Notes under the pieces: model-generated
What the model was told of the DNA's origin: nothing
What the model saw: only the letters and a program-made list of their open reading frames with translations
Database searches by the model: none
Translations under genes and position numbers: made by a program
Source of the DNA: JANXQE01 sp035651635
GTDB lineage: Bacteria > Verrucomicrobiota > Verrucomicrobiia > Limisphaerales > UBA8199
Reading direction: 5' to 3'
Assembly: GCA_035651635.1 (NCBI GenBank)
Contig: DASRFK010000311.1
Location: forward strand, 1 to 45,989
DNA: 45,989 nucleotides
Shown here: one piece after another, positions 35,238-42,217 of the stretch
Layout: each line of letters opens with the position of its first letter
Numbering within the stretch: the stretch's first letter is position 1

Positions 35238-35372
35238 AGCCCCGGGGGGCGGCGAGATAGCAGCCCAGCGAGCAACGAGCGCCGCCCTGGGTAGCAGCCC
35301 AAAATACCTCCCCTTTTTTTGAAGTTTGGTTTCCGGTGCCTTTAGCGCCGAAAACCAAACTTCAAAAAAAGG
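35238..35372 (+). repeat. Palindromic repeat element, half-copy
   Basis: This segment has a small CCCCGGGG hairpin, then GAGATAG, an AGCCCA...CCCTGGGTA stem, and then a 61-bp inverted repeat at 35312-35372 (CCTTTTTTTGAAGTTTGGTT paired with AACCAAACTTCAAAAAAAGG). The order of modules matches each arm of the 271-bp palindrome at 35762-36032. Here only the left arm is present; no TACCCA stem follows the right side. Confidence 0.6.
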
Positions 35373-35595
35373 CAGAAACGCTTTGGGGAAAAAGGCCCAC
35401 ACGAAACGCAGTTCCGCCTAATTCCCGTCGCTGTTCTGCTTACGTGAACCTCTCGGACGGCACCCCAACGTTCATCCTGGCTCTGTGTTCTGATCTGCGG
35501 TCGCCCTGAATCTGTGGGGAAGTTCATGGGGAGCCTTCTTTTGCGCAGGCAGATGTATTGCGACCATGAACCCAAACTGCGCTGCGAAAGCTCCA

Positions 35596-35615
35596 CCCTC
35601 TCCTGGGGGAGAGGG
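35596..35615 (+). terminator. Terminator-like hairpin with downstream T-run
   Basis: CCCTCTCC-TGGG-GGAGAGGG forms an 8-bp perfect stem, and a run of six T residues follows at 35632-35637, separated by GC-rich sequence. It is also typical of a very widespread intergenic repeat, so repeat rather than terminator is possible. It lies about 680 bp after the nearest upstream plus-strand gene. Confidence 0.4.
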
Positions 35616-35761
35616 CAGGGTGAGGGCGGGCTTTTTTCGTTCGGTTCACGGAGAGAATTCCCCAACCGGTTGGCGCATTGGACCCTTGAACCAACTTACG
35701 AAGAGCCCTCTCCCGCTGCGCTTTTGCTGCTGGCACAGAACTTCGCGCAGGCCCCAACCAC

Positions 35762-36032
35762 CGAGCGCAGCGAGCCCAACTGAAGTCCTGGAAGGACGAC
35801 GAGAAATAGCCCAGGGCCGGCCGCCGAGGCCGCCGCCCTGGGTAAACGCCACCCCAAACCCAATCTCACTTTTTTCCAATCTGGTTTGGAGCGCCCAAGC
35901 GCGCCAAAACAGCTTGGAAAAAAGTGAGGGAACCATTTTGTGTCTCCTACCCAAGGCGGCGCTCGTCCCTCGCTTGCCTTGGGCTATTATATCATCGTCC
36001 TTACAGGACTTCAGTCGGGCTCGCTCCGCTCG
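35762..36032. repeat. 271-bp imperfect palindrome made of two inverted repeat copies
   Basis: The left arm (35762-35896) and the reverse complement of the right arm (36032-35897) align over their whole length. Shared modules, in order, are CGAGCG-AGCGAGCCC, ACTGAAGTCCTG-AAGGACGA, AATAGCCCA, GCCGCC-TGGGTA, CTCACTTTTTTCCAA and a central GCGC...GCGC. Each arm contains its own small hairpins (GTCCTnnnAGGAC and AGCCCA...TGGGT). It ends 22 bp before the zinc-ribbon gene start. Confidence 0.75.
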
Positions 36033-36054
36033 CGTTCTTGTTCCTTGGCTGACT

Positions 36055-36618
36055 ATGACGTTGCAATCAGAACACAACCCGTGCCCGCCCAGGGATCGGA
36101 TCTGCCCGTTCTGCGCGGAAACCATTAAGCGCGAAGCCAAAGTGTGCCCGCGATGCCGTCAATGGCTAACGCTTCGCTCGCTGCGTAATCCGGCCATTGC
36201 CGTGTGGGTGTACGGTTTGCCGCACCTGATGATGTATGCCGTGCTGTCAATGACGCTGCTGACCATTATTAATCGGTTCCAAAATCCCAAGCCCGATTAC
36301 AGCGATTTTCTTAATTCAGTCCGAGTGCTCGAGTCACGGATGAATTGCGTGCAGACAAGCACGGGCACGTACATTTATATCACCGGCATTCTCACCAACC
36401 AAAGCGAGATTGGCTGGAAAGACATTGAATTGGAATGCCGTTTCTTTGACCAGAAAGGCGCATTGCTCGACGCCGCGCATCCGCACGAGGCCGTGACGGT
36501 ACAACCGCATGACGACACTGCCTTTCGCGTCACTGTCACCCCCGCCCGCGCGACCAACGATTATGCTTCTTTCAGGCTGGTAGTGACCACTGCCCGGAAT
36601 ACCAAGGGGCTTTTTTAG
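36055..36618 (+). CDS. Zinc-ribbon, single-helix membrane protein
   Basis: From the ATG at 36055 the product is 187 residues. It has a zinc ribbon at residues 17-34 (CPFC and CPRC, spacing of ten), a hydrophobic helix at about 47-74 (VWVYGLPHLMMYAVLSM and following), and a C-terminal beta domain (YIYITGILTNQSEIGWKDIEL to DYASFRLVVTTA) that resembles the FxLYD domain of bacterial membrane proteins. The topology is probably cytoplasmic zinc ribbon and external beta domain. The longer upstream frame from 35566 runs through the palindromic repeats and was rejected. The function is unknown. Confidence 0.7.
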   Translation: MTLQSEHNPCPPRDRICPFCAETIKREAKVCPRCRQWLTLRSLRNPAIAVWVYGLPHLMMYAVLSMTLLTIINRFQNPKPDYSDFLNSVRVLESRMNCVQTSTGTYIYITGILTNQSEIGWKDIELECRFFDQKGALLDAAHPHEAVTVQPHDDTAFRVTVTPARATNDYASFRLVVTTARNTKGLF

Positions 36619-36668
36619 CAATCGGTCCGCTTCGGGAGGCAGGACCCGTACTCGCGAATTAGGCTTGA

Positions 36669-36689
36669 TTGACGTCAAATTGACGTTAA
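36669..36689. promoter_or_regulatory. Tandem palindromic operator for the toxin-antitoxin pair
   Basis: TTGACGTCAA (36669-36678) is a perfect palindrome and is followed by TTGACGTTAA (36680-36689), 11 bases from the first, which puts both on one face of the helix. It lies 12 bp before the antitoxin ATG. This layout suits cooperative binding of a ribbon-helix-helix antitoxin to its own promoter. Confidence 0.55.
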
Positions 36690-36700
36690 AGTTACTTCGT

Positions 36701-36958
36701 ATGAAGACGTTGCCCAAAATGGAAATCAGCGACGAGTTGGATGCCCATATCACTGAAAGCACCAAGCTCTCTGAGTTGTGCAAGGCCGACGTCGTGCGGC
36801 AAGCGCTCCGAATTGGCCTGCCGCAATTTGCCGCTCGATTTCAACCGGCACCATTGTGGTTAGAGGAGCGAATCCGTGAAGCCCTCGCTGAACCCGCCGA
36901 GCCCGTGACCCCGGCGCAGTTCAAGAAAGCTATGAAAGCCATCGCCGATGGCGAATAA
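36701..36958 (+). CDS. Ribbon-helix-helix-type antitoxin
   Basis: The 85-residue product from the ATG at 36701 begins with a short beta strand and two helices (LPKMEISDELDAHITEST, then SKADVVRQALRIGL-like ELCKADVVRQALRIGLPQ), the layout of ribbon-helix-helix DNA-binding antitoxins. The C-terminal part is charged and would wrap the toxin. Its stop overlaps the start of the toxin gene by 11 bp, a typical arrangement. A TTG-initiated longer frame from 36665 would cover the operator and is unlikely. Confidence 0.7.
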   Translation: MKTLPKMEISDELDAHITESTKLSELCKADVVRQALRIGLPQFAARFQPAPLWLEERIREALAEPAEPVTPAQFKKAMKAIADGE

Positions 36959-37286
36959 TCTGTTTGTCCATCCGGCTTTTTACCGTCGCGTGCGCCACTA
37001 TCGCGATCGAATCGCCGTTCACGATGGGCGCCCACAGATTGCCGAAAAGTTCATTCTCGCCTCACAGGACATCATTCTCGAACTATTAAAGAATCCGCAA
37101 CGAGGTCATTCCGCTCGGTTCGAATCCTCCGACCTCACCGACGTTTTACGCATTGCTTTGCCTAATTTTCCAATATTTGCGGTTTTCTATCGTTGGGATG
37201 GGAAAGTTCTCACGGTGATAACCTTGGAACATACAGCACAGGATTTACCGGCTCGAGTGGCGGCCCTTCTATCTGCTCCCACGTAA
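36948..37286 (+). CDS. RelE/ParE-family toxin
   Basis: The 112-residue product has the RelE/ParE pattern: an N-terminal strand (NLFVHPAFYRRVRHYRDRI), two helices (GRPQIAEKFILASQDIILELLKN), then strands with R and Y residues (SDLTDVLRIALPNFPIFAVFYR) and a final TVITLEHTAQDLPAR. It would act as an mRNA interferase or gyrase poison neutralised by the upstream antitoxin. It overlaps the antitoxin stop by 11 bp. Which of the two toxin activities applies cannot be read from the sequence. Confidence 0.72.
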   Translation: MANNLFVHPAFYRRVRHYRDRIAVHDGRPQIAEKFILASQDIILELLKNPQRGHSARFESSDLTDVLRIALPNFPIFAVFYRWDGKVLTVITLEHTAQDLPARVAALLSAPT

Positions 37287-37751
37287 ACATCAACGGCTTG
37301 TCTTCTGACCCGAGGAGGTAGCCGCAAAGAGGCGCAAAAGGCCACAAGAAAATGATTTCTGAATGCATTTTGATTTTTGAGCCCTTTGCGCTTTGTGGCG
37401 CCAGGCTCTTTTGCACCCGAGCTTTCCGAGGAGCGGGAGAAGGCTGCAGTGCTCGGTGCCCGCCGCCGTCTGCCGCCTGGGCGTGCAGGGCTGATTCCGG
37501 TGCTCAGAGCGTGTTTTATTAATGATCTTGGTGGCGAGACGCCACCAAAACCCGCCGGCCAGAGGCCCGCGCTACGTAGCGCAGGCGTCCTCGCCTGCGG
37601 GTTCCGGCGGCGTCTCGCCGCCGGAATGGCGCCGCGGACCCATTTTTAAGACACCCTCTCAGACGTGAACAAATCTACGGAGCGGACCAAAACTCCGGCT
37701 GAGCCCGGGCTCTTGGTCTCCCAGCGACGATCGACCAACCCCGCGTGCCTC
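37287..37751. other. Gene-free region with MITE-like copy B
   Basis: No convincing gene is present. The main feature is the repeat at 37503-37662; the flanks on both sides show no conserved frame. Confidence 0.45.
37503..37662 (+). mobile_element. MITE-like structured element, copy B
   Basis: This 160-bp copy matches 16989-17149 over its full length. Its ends, CTCAGAGCGTGTTTTATTAA and (reverse complement of the right end) CTGAGAGGGTGTCTTAAAAA, form terminal inverted repeats. The first inner hairpin TTGGTGGCGagaCGCCACCAA is perfect here, while copy A has one mismatch in it. The same palindrome GCGCTACGTAGCGC lies at the centre. No frame encodes a transposase. Confidence 0.72.
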
Positions 37752-38081
37752 TCAGGAAAGGCCCGCCTTGCGCTGCATGAGACGGCGATACAAGACGTAG
37801 CCATAACCCAGAACCACTCCGGCCGAGACGAACCATTGTGTGCCGTTCTTAAAGAGCAGGGGACAAACGAACTGAATGGCGACCAGCACGATAAGGAGGT
37901 ACGCCACGCGGGTCGCCGAGCCTGGCATCACTTCCCAGCCATTGGAAAGCTCGCCGGACTTGTGGCGCTGTTCATTGCGGCGCAGAGCGCGAGCCTGGAT
38001 CATTCCGAATAAGTATCCGATGGCGCCTCCGGCAGTAACCGCCACCATCATCAAGAAAGTACTCATAAATTGTGTCATCAT
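37752..38081 (-). CDS. Small membrane protein downstream of amt
   Basis: The product from the ATG at 38079-38081 is 109 residues with three hydrophobic stretches (STFLMMVAVTAGGAIGYLFGM, TRVAYLLIVLVAIQFVCPLLF and WFVSAGVVLGYGYVLYRRL) and a short basic loop between the first two. I do not recognise the family. It lies on the same strand as amt and glnK, after the 12-bp perfect hairpin at 38113-38142, so it may be only partly co-transcribed. The longer frame would start with TTG at 38108. Confidence 0.55.
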   Translation of the reverse strand: MMTQFMSTFLMMVAVTAGGAIGYLFGMIQARALRRNEQRHKSGELSNGWEVMPGSATRVAYLLIVLVAIQFVCPLLFKNGTQWFVSAGVVLGYGYVLYRRLMQRKAGLS

Positions 38082-38112
38082 AATAAAAGGAAGGGTTCTC
38101 TGTTTCAAGCAA

Positions 38113-38142
38113 GCTGCGCGGGAGGTTAAACTCCCGCGCAGC
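38113..38142 (-). terminator. Perfect 12-bp hairpin after amt
   Basis: GCTGCGCGGGAG, a six-base loop and CTCCCGCGCAGC form a perfect stem 30 bp past the amt stop on the minus strand. The downstream minus-strand sequence TTGCTTGAAAC has only a weak T content, so termination may be partial. Confidence 0.6.
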
Positions 38143-38172
38143 TGTATATGTTAACTACTCGGTCATTTACGC

Positions 38173-39969
38173 CTACGCGCTGATCGCGGTCTGGCCGCGT
38201 TTGGCTGAGTAGGGTTCGCCTTTGATCATCGGTGTTTCGGATTGCTTGTCCATGACCACGCCCGCGTAGCCAGGCACGCCCATCTCGGCGACGTCCAACC
38301 CCTCGATCTCCACTTCTTCGGGTACACGATTGCCCACGAGCTTCTCGCCTATGTAATAAACAACGAGCGAGAGAGCCGAGAGAGTGACGAAGCACACAGT
38401 GACGCCAATAAGCTCAGCCCAGAATTGGCCCAGGCCGCCACCGTAGAAGAGTCCTCTTACAGTTCCTGGGACAGCATTCCAGCCATCACCGTAGGTGCCA
38501 TCGGCGAACAACCCGAGCGAGAGGCAACCCCAGGCGCCGTTGACGCCGTGGACCGAGATAGCGCCAACGCAGTCATCAATGCCGATTTTTTCGAAGAAGA
38601 ACACCGACTCAACGACCAGGACACCAGCGATGGCCCCCAAAATAGAAGCTCCACCTGCGCTGACGAAAGCGCATGGGCAGGTGATGGCAACCAGGCCCGC
38701 GAGCATGCCATTGCACATCATGGACGGATCGGGCTTTTTGGTCCTGACCCACCACATCCACAAAGTGGCCGCCAACGCGCCAGTGGCGGAAGCGAGCATG
38801 GTATTGACCGCGACTACCGCGATGCGAAGGTCCGTACCGGCCAAGCTGGAACCCGGGTTAAAGCCAAACCAGCCAAAGGCCAGGATGAAGGTGCCCAGCA
38901 TAACCATTGGGATACTATGAGGCGTAATCGGGTGGACGAGCTTGCCGTTGGCATCGTACTTGCCATAGCGGGGACCGATCAACCAACAGAATATGAGTGC
39001 AATTACTCCGCCTTGCATGTGGACTACCGAGGAACCGGCGAAGTCAACGTGCCCATGGCCTAAACCGGGGAAATTCGCTCCCAGGTTCGCCAACCAACCG
39101 CAGCCCCAAACCCAGTTGCCGAAGAGCGGATACATGATCGTGCCAATGCAGCACCCGTAAATCATGAAGGCGGAGAACTTCCAACGCTCGGCCGCGCCGC
39201 CCGTTGGAATCGTTGCGGTGGTGTCCATGAACACCATCTGGAACAGGAACAAAGCAAAAGCGGCGGTGTCATAACCAGCGCCTTGGAGCAAGAAGCCTTT
39301 TGCGCCCAGTAAACCGAAAAATTTGCTTCCAATATGGAACCCGAGCTCATGGTTAAGCCCCGTATAGCCACCCATGGTAGCAATGCCACCGTTATTCGGG
39401 CTCGCAGGATCGGCCATTCCGCCGAACATGAAAGCGAAACCGCATAGGTAAAACCCAAGCATGCCCATGGGATAAATCATGAAGTTCATGGACATGGTAT
39501 GTCCGGCATTCTTTGCTCGGCACAGACCCGTTTCCACCAACGCGAACCCGGCTTGCATGAACATGACCAGGAAGCCAGTGACGAGGGTCCACATGAAGTT
39601 GATCGCCACCCGGTTGTGTCCGACCGAGTCGGACAGCTTTACCGCCAAGGGCTCGAGCTTGGCTTGCGCCGTGTAATCGTCGAACGCCTTTTTGGCATCC
39701 GTGTATGCCTTAACTTTGGCCGGGTCCTTCTTGTCGTCGTCACTCAGGTCAGCCGGGGCCGCGGTGACAAAAGTGCCGCCCGGCGACTGAGCGTCGACGG
39801 ACATTCCGGTTGCCGTTCCTGAAGGATCCGGTTTGGGACCGGTGTCCGCGGGTGGCGCGTTGGTCGTGGCTGTGGCTGCAGCCGCGGGCGCATTTGTATC
39901 CTCCGCTAGCAAGCTGGACCAGCTACAGGCTGCCAGCATTGCAAGTATACATAACGTTTTCTTCATCAT
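38173..39969 (-). CDS. amt: Ammonium transporter with long N-terminal exported extension
   Basis: The 598-residue product has a signal peptide (MMKKTLCILAMLAACSWSS), then about 105 residues of Ala/Thr/Pro/Asp-rich sequence and a helical charged stretch (DKKDPAKVKAYTDAKKAFDD) before the first membrane helix. The Amt core follows: LVMFMQAGFALVETGLCR, the pore motif VVHMQGGVIALI with one of the twin histidines and SVHGVNGAWGCLSL with the other. It moves ammonium across the membrane and is controlled by GlnK. The true start is at 39967-39969 with GAGAAG upstream; a longer frame from 40059 overlaps glnK. The C-terminal tail IEGLDVAEMGVPGYA is the usual GlnK contact region. Confidence 0.93.
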   Translation of the reverse strand: MMKKTLCILAMLAACSWSSLLAEDTNAPAAAATATTNAPPADTGPKPDPSGTATGMSVDAQSPGGTFVTAAPADLSDDDKKDPAKVKAYTDAKKAFDDYTAQAKLEPLAVKLSDSVGHNRVAINFMWTLVTGFLVMFMQAGFALVETGLCRAKNAGHTMSMNFMIYPMGMLGFYLCGFAFMFGGMADPASPNNGGIATMGGYTGLNHELGFHIGSKFFGLLGAKGFLLQGAGYDTAAFALFLFQMVFMDTTATIPTGGAAERWKFSAFMIYGCCIGTIMYPLFGNWVWGCGWLANLGANFPGLGHGHVDFAGSSVVHMQGGVIALIFCWLIGPRYGKYDANGKLVHPITPHSIPMVMLGTFILAFGWFGFNPGSSLAGTDLRIAVVAVNTMLASATGALAATLWMWWVRTKKPDPSMMCNGMLAGLVAITCPCAFVSAGGASILGAIAGVLVVESVFFFEKIGIDDCVGAISVHGVNGAWGCLSLGLFADGTYGDGWNAVPGTVRGLFYGGGLGQFWAELIGVTVCFVTLSALSLVVYYIGEKLVGNRVPEEVEIEGLDVAEMGVPGYAGVVMDKQSETPMIKGEPYSAKRGQTAISA

Positions 39970-40003
39970 ATCTTCTCTGGTTGGTTTTGTGTCGTTCCGT
40001 TTT

Positions 40004-40342
40004 TTAGATGGCTTTTTCTCCTTTTTCCTCGGTTCGAATGCGAACCGCCTCTTCCACATTGGTGAGAAAGACCTTGCCGTCGCCGATCTTTCCGGTCTTG
40101 GCTGCTTTGACGATCACGTCGACTGCTGCTTCGGCCTGGTCGTCTGGAACAACCATTTCGATCTTTAGCTTCGGCAGGAAGTCTACCGTGTACTCACTGC
40201 CCCGGTAGATTTCCGTATGGCCTTTCTGACGTCCAAAGCCTTTGACTTCAGTCACCGTCATTCCGGAAATGCCAATGCCACCCAAGGCGTCCTTGACCTC
40301 CTCCAATTTGAACGGCTTAACGATCGCTTCGATTTTCTTCAT
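40004..40342 (-). CDS. glnK: PII nitrogen-regulatory protein GlnK/GlnB
   Basis: The 112-residue product is a complete PII protein: MKKIEAIVKPFKLEEVKDAL, the T-loop RGSEYTVDFLPK with the uridylylation-site Tyr51, and the C-terminal KIGDGKVFLTNVEEAVRIRT signature. It senses 2-oxoglutarate and ATP/ADP and blocks Amt by T-loop insertion. It lies 34 bp before amt on the same strand, the classical glnK-amt arrangement. The upstream region carries a near-match to a sigma-54 promoter whose spacing is wrong by one base. Confidence 0.96.
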   Translation of the reverse strand: MKKIEAIVKPFKLEEVKDALGGIGISGMTVTEVKGFGRQKGHTEIYRGSEYTVDFLPKLKIEMVVPDDQAEAAVDVIVKAAKTGKIGDGKVFLTNVEEAVRIRTEEKGEKAI

Positions 40343-40696
40343 TTTAGGTTTAATTCATTGGGAACCTTCCCTGGCTGCGCGGCCGGCATTCGCCGGTCGA
40401 GGAAACGCAGCTCGGGTTCTCTTCCCAATTGGCGGTCGGGTTTCTTTGCTGGTGAGTGCCGCATGCTTCGGGGCGTTTAGCAGCCGAAATGCCAGCAATA
40501 AGCGGAAATTGGGAATGTGCGGACTGTCAGGCGTTTATGGCACCTTTATTTTTTCAAGGGCTTTTTTAATGGGCTTTTTATATCCTTTCCGCTGTAGCCT
40601 TTTAGCCAACCAGCAAGTTATTGAACAACAGAAGCAGGCAATTTACCTCGCTGGTTGGCGTAGAATCTTTTATCGTGTCTGTCATTGCCTGGCTCA
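40343..40696. other. Divergent region between glnK and the sensor kinase
   Basis: These 354 bases must hold promoters of glnK and of the kdpD-like gene. A hairpin GGCCGGC-ATTC-GCCGGTC is at 40381-40398 in the glnK leader. The separate inverted repeat at 40605-40659 is on the kinase side. No open frame looks real. Confidence 0.45.
40605..40659. promoter_or_regulatory. 10-bp perfect inverted repeat upstream of kdpD-like gene
   Basis: GCCAACCAGC (40605-40614) and GCTGGTTGGC (40650-40659) are exact reverse complements separated by 35 bases, ending 37 bp before the kinase ATG. It may be a looped operator or leader hairpin; no homologue is known to me. Confidence 0.4.
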
Positions 40697-42217
40697 ATGA
40701 ACGTACGGTCTGACAACCCTCCCCAGAACTCGGTGGAATATGGCCTGGCGCTGCTGACTTTCATTGTGGTTTCACTGCTGAACCTGGTGTTAAAGCGGTG
40801 GGTCGGTTACCAGGCCATTGCCTTGGTTTACCTTTTGGCGGTCGTTCTGTTGGCGCTATTCGTCGGCCGCGGACCGATTTTGCTCGGTACCGCCCTCACG
40901 GCTATAGGGTGGGGTTACCTCTTTGCGCCGCCGCCCTATTCGTTCCAAATCGGCAGTTTTTACGACAAGATGATGTTGGCGATGTATTTCGTCGTGGCTC
41001 TGACCGTGGCGCAGTTGACCTCCCGACTGCGTGAGGAACGCCTGGCCGCGCATCATCGCGAACAGCATTCGCGCGCGCTCTACCTCTTCACTCGTGAGTT
41101 GGCCGACGCCCGGGACCAGATCGATATTTTGGAACGAGTGATCAACCAGGTTGGCGCCACTTTCCAAGCCGAGGTTGCTGTGGTTTTTCCTTCCGCCGAT
41201 GTAGCGGCTGGCTCCCCGGGGGCCTCCAATCGCCACTGGGCCCTGGGAGAGTCGGAATACAAACTCGCGCTCGAAGCTATCGCTCGCAAAGAACCGTTGG
41301 GTTTGGCCAGTGACAACTCACCAGGTTCCGACCGCATCTACCTTCCCCTAGCGGCGGGCGATGTGCCAATCGGCACCTTGGCGGTTCGACTCAAATCTTC
41401 TCCCGACCTGGACCGAAACCGAAGTGACCTGCTCGAGAACTTCGCCAAACAAGCCGCCCTGGGTTTGGATCGGCAGCGCCTTCGGGACGCTGAAATTAAG
41501 ACCAGGCTGCTCGCAGAATCCGAACGGTTCGGCCGAACGCTTTTAAACTCGGTCTCGCACGAGCTGCGCACTCCATTGGCCGCCATCGCCACAGCGGCCG
41601 ATACCCTGCGAGGCTCAGGCCAACTGACTCCCCTTCAGGCAAGGCTCTCGGCCGAAATCGATGCGGCCATCTTTCGGCTCAACCGGGTCGTCCAAAGTTT
41701 GCTGAACGCCGCCCGGATTCAGTCCGGGCAAGTCCGACCGAAGATGGACTGGTGCGATCTGGCCGATGTACTGCGGGCCACCTTGCGTGAACTGGGCAGC
41801 CAACTCGAAACCCACCGGATCGAACGGATGATTCAGCCGGGGTTGCCCCTCGCTCACGGAGATTTTGTCCTCTTGCAACAAGCGGTCTCCAATCTTCTCC
41901 TCAACGCCGTTGCCTACACGCCCAAGGCCTCCACCATCGAACTAAGTGCGGAGGTGGTTGGCGCCGAGGCGGTCATCCGGGTAGCAGATAGCGGCCCCGG
42001 GCTGGCGCCTGACCAGCTTGGGCATGCGTTTGATCTGTTCCAGCGCCCGTCGGGTTCCAAACCAGGCGGCACGGGGCTTGGGCTCGCGATCGTCAAAGGC
42101 TTCATTGAAGCCCAAGGCGGCCGCGTGGAGGCCAAAAATCGACCGGAGGGCGGCGCACTCTTCAGCCTCTTTATTCCCCTGCGAGAAACCCCATCACTCC
42201 CCGAGGAAACGGTATGA
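40697..42217 (+). CDS. KdpD-like sensor histidine kinase lacking the KdpD N-terminal domains
   Basis: The 506-residue product starts with four membrane helices of the DUF4118 type (LALLTFIVVSLLNLVLKRWV to GWGYLFAPPPYSFQI), then a GAF-like region (about 125-265), the phospho-acceptor His288 in LLNSVSHELRTPLAAI, and an ATPase domain with NLLLNAVAYTPKAS, VADSGPGL and GGTGLGLAIV. This matches the C-terminal half of KdpD; the N-terminal KdpD and USP domains are missing. The ATG at 40697 was chosen over a TTG four codons upstream. The following kdpE-like gene overlaps its stop by 4 bp. The signal sensed is unknown; kdpFABC is not in view. Confidence 0.85.
   Translation: MNVRSDNPPQNSVEYGLALLTFIVVSLLNLVLKRWVGYQAIALVYLLAVVLLALFVGRGPILLGTALTAIGWGYLFAPPPYSFQIGSFYDKMMLAMYFVVALTVAQLTSRLREERLAAHHREQHSRALYLFTRELADARDQIDILERVINQVGATFQAEVAVVFPSADVAAGSPGASNRHWALGESEYKLALEAIARKEPLGLASDNSPGSDRIYLPLAAGDVPIGTLAVRLKSSPDLDRNRSDLLENFAKQAALGLDRQRLRDAEIKTRLLAESERFGRTLLNSVSHELRTPLAAIATAADTLRGSGQLTPLQARLSAEIDAAIFRLNRVVQSLLNAARIQSGQVRPKMDWCDLADVLRATLRELGSQLETHRIERMIQPGLPLAHGDFVLLQQAVSNLLLNAVAYTPKASTIELSAEVVGAEAVIRVADSGPGLAPDQLGHAFDLFQRPSGSKPGGTGLGLAIVKGFIEAQGGRVEAKNRPEGGALFSLFIPLRETPSLPEETV

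Larger units (their letters stand above)
34916..36054. other. 1.1-kb gene-free, repeat-dense region
   Basis: No open frame here has conserved features; translated frames such as those with SPPSPCPLPQER are characteristic repeat-derived noise. The region holds three related palindromic elements and a terminator-like hairpin (separate entries). It separates the lipid cassette from the zinc-ribbon gene. The distal part must include the promoter of the latter. Confidence 0.6.

Noticed and set aside
35342..35665. 107-residue minus-strand frame with SPPSPCPLPQER
   Set aside because: It runs through the hairpin repeat at 35596-35615 and the palindrome near 35372; typical repeat-derived translation with no conserved features.
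35566..36054. N-terminal extension of the zinc-ribbon gene
   Set aside because: The extension reads through the 271-bp palindrome; the ATG at 36055 directly precedes the zinc ribbon.
40447..40463. Sigma-54-like promoter upstream of glnK (CGGCAC and AGCAA on the minus strand)
   Set aside because: The distance between the GG and GC elements is one base short; sigma-54 promoters need exact spacing.
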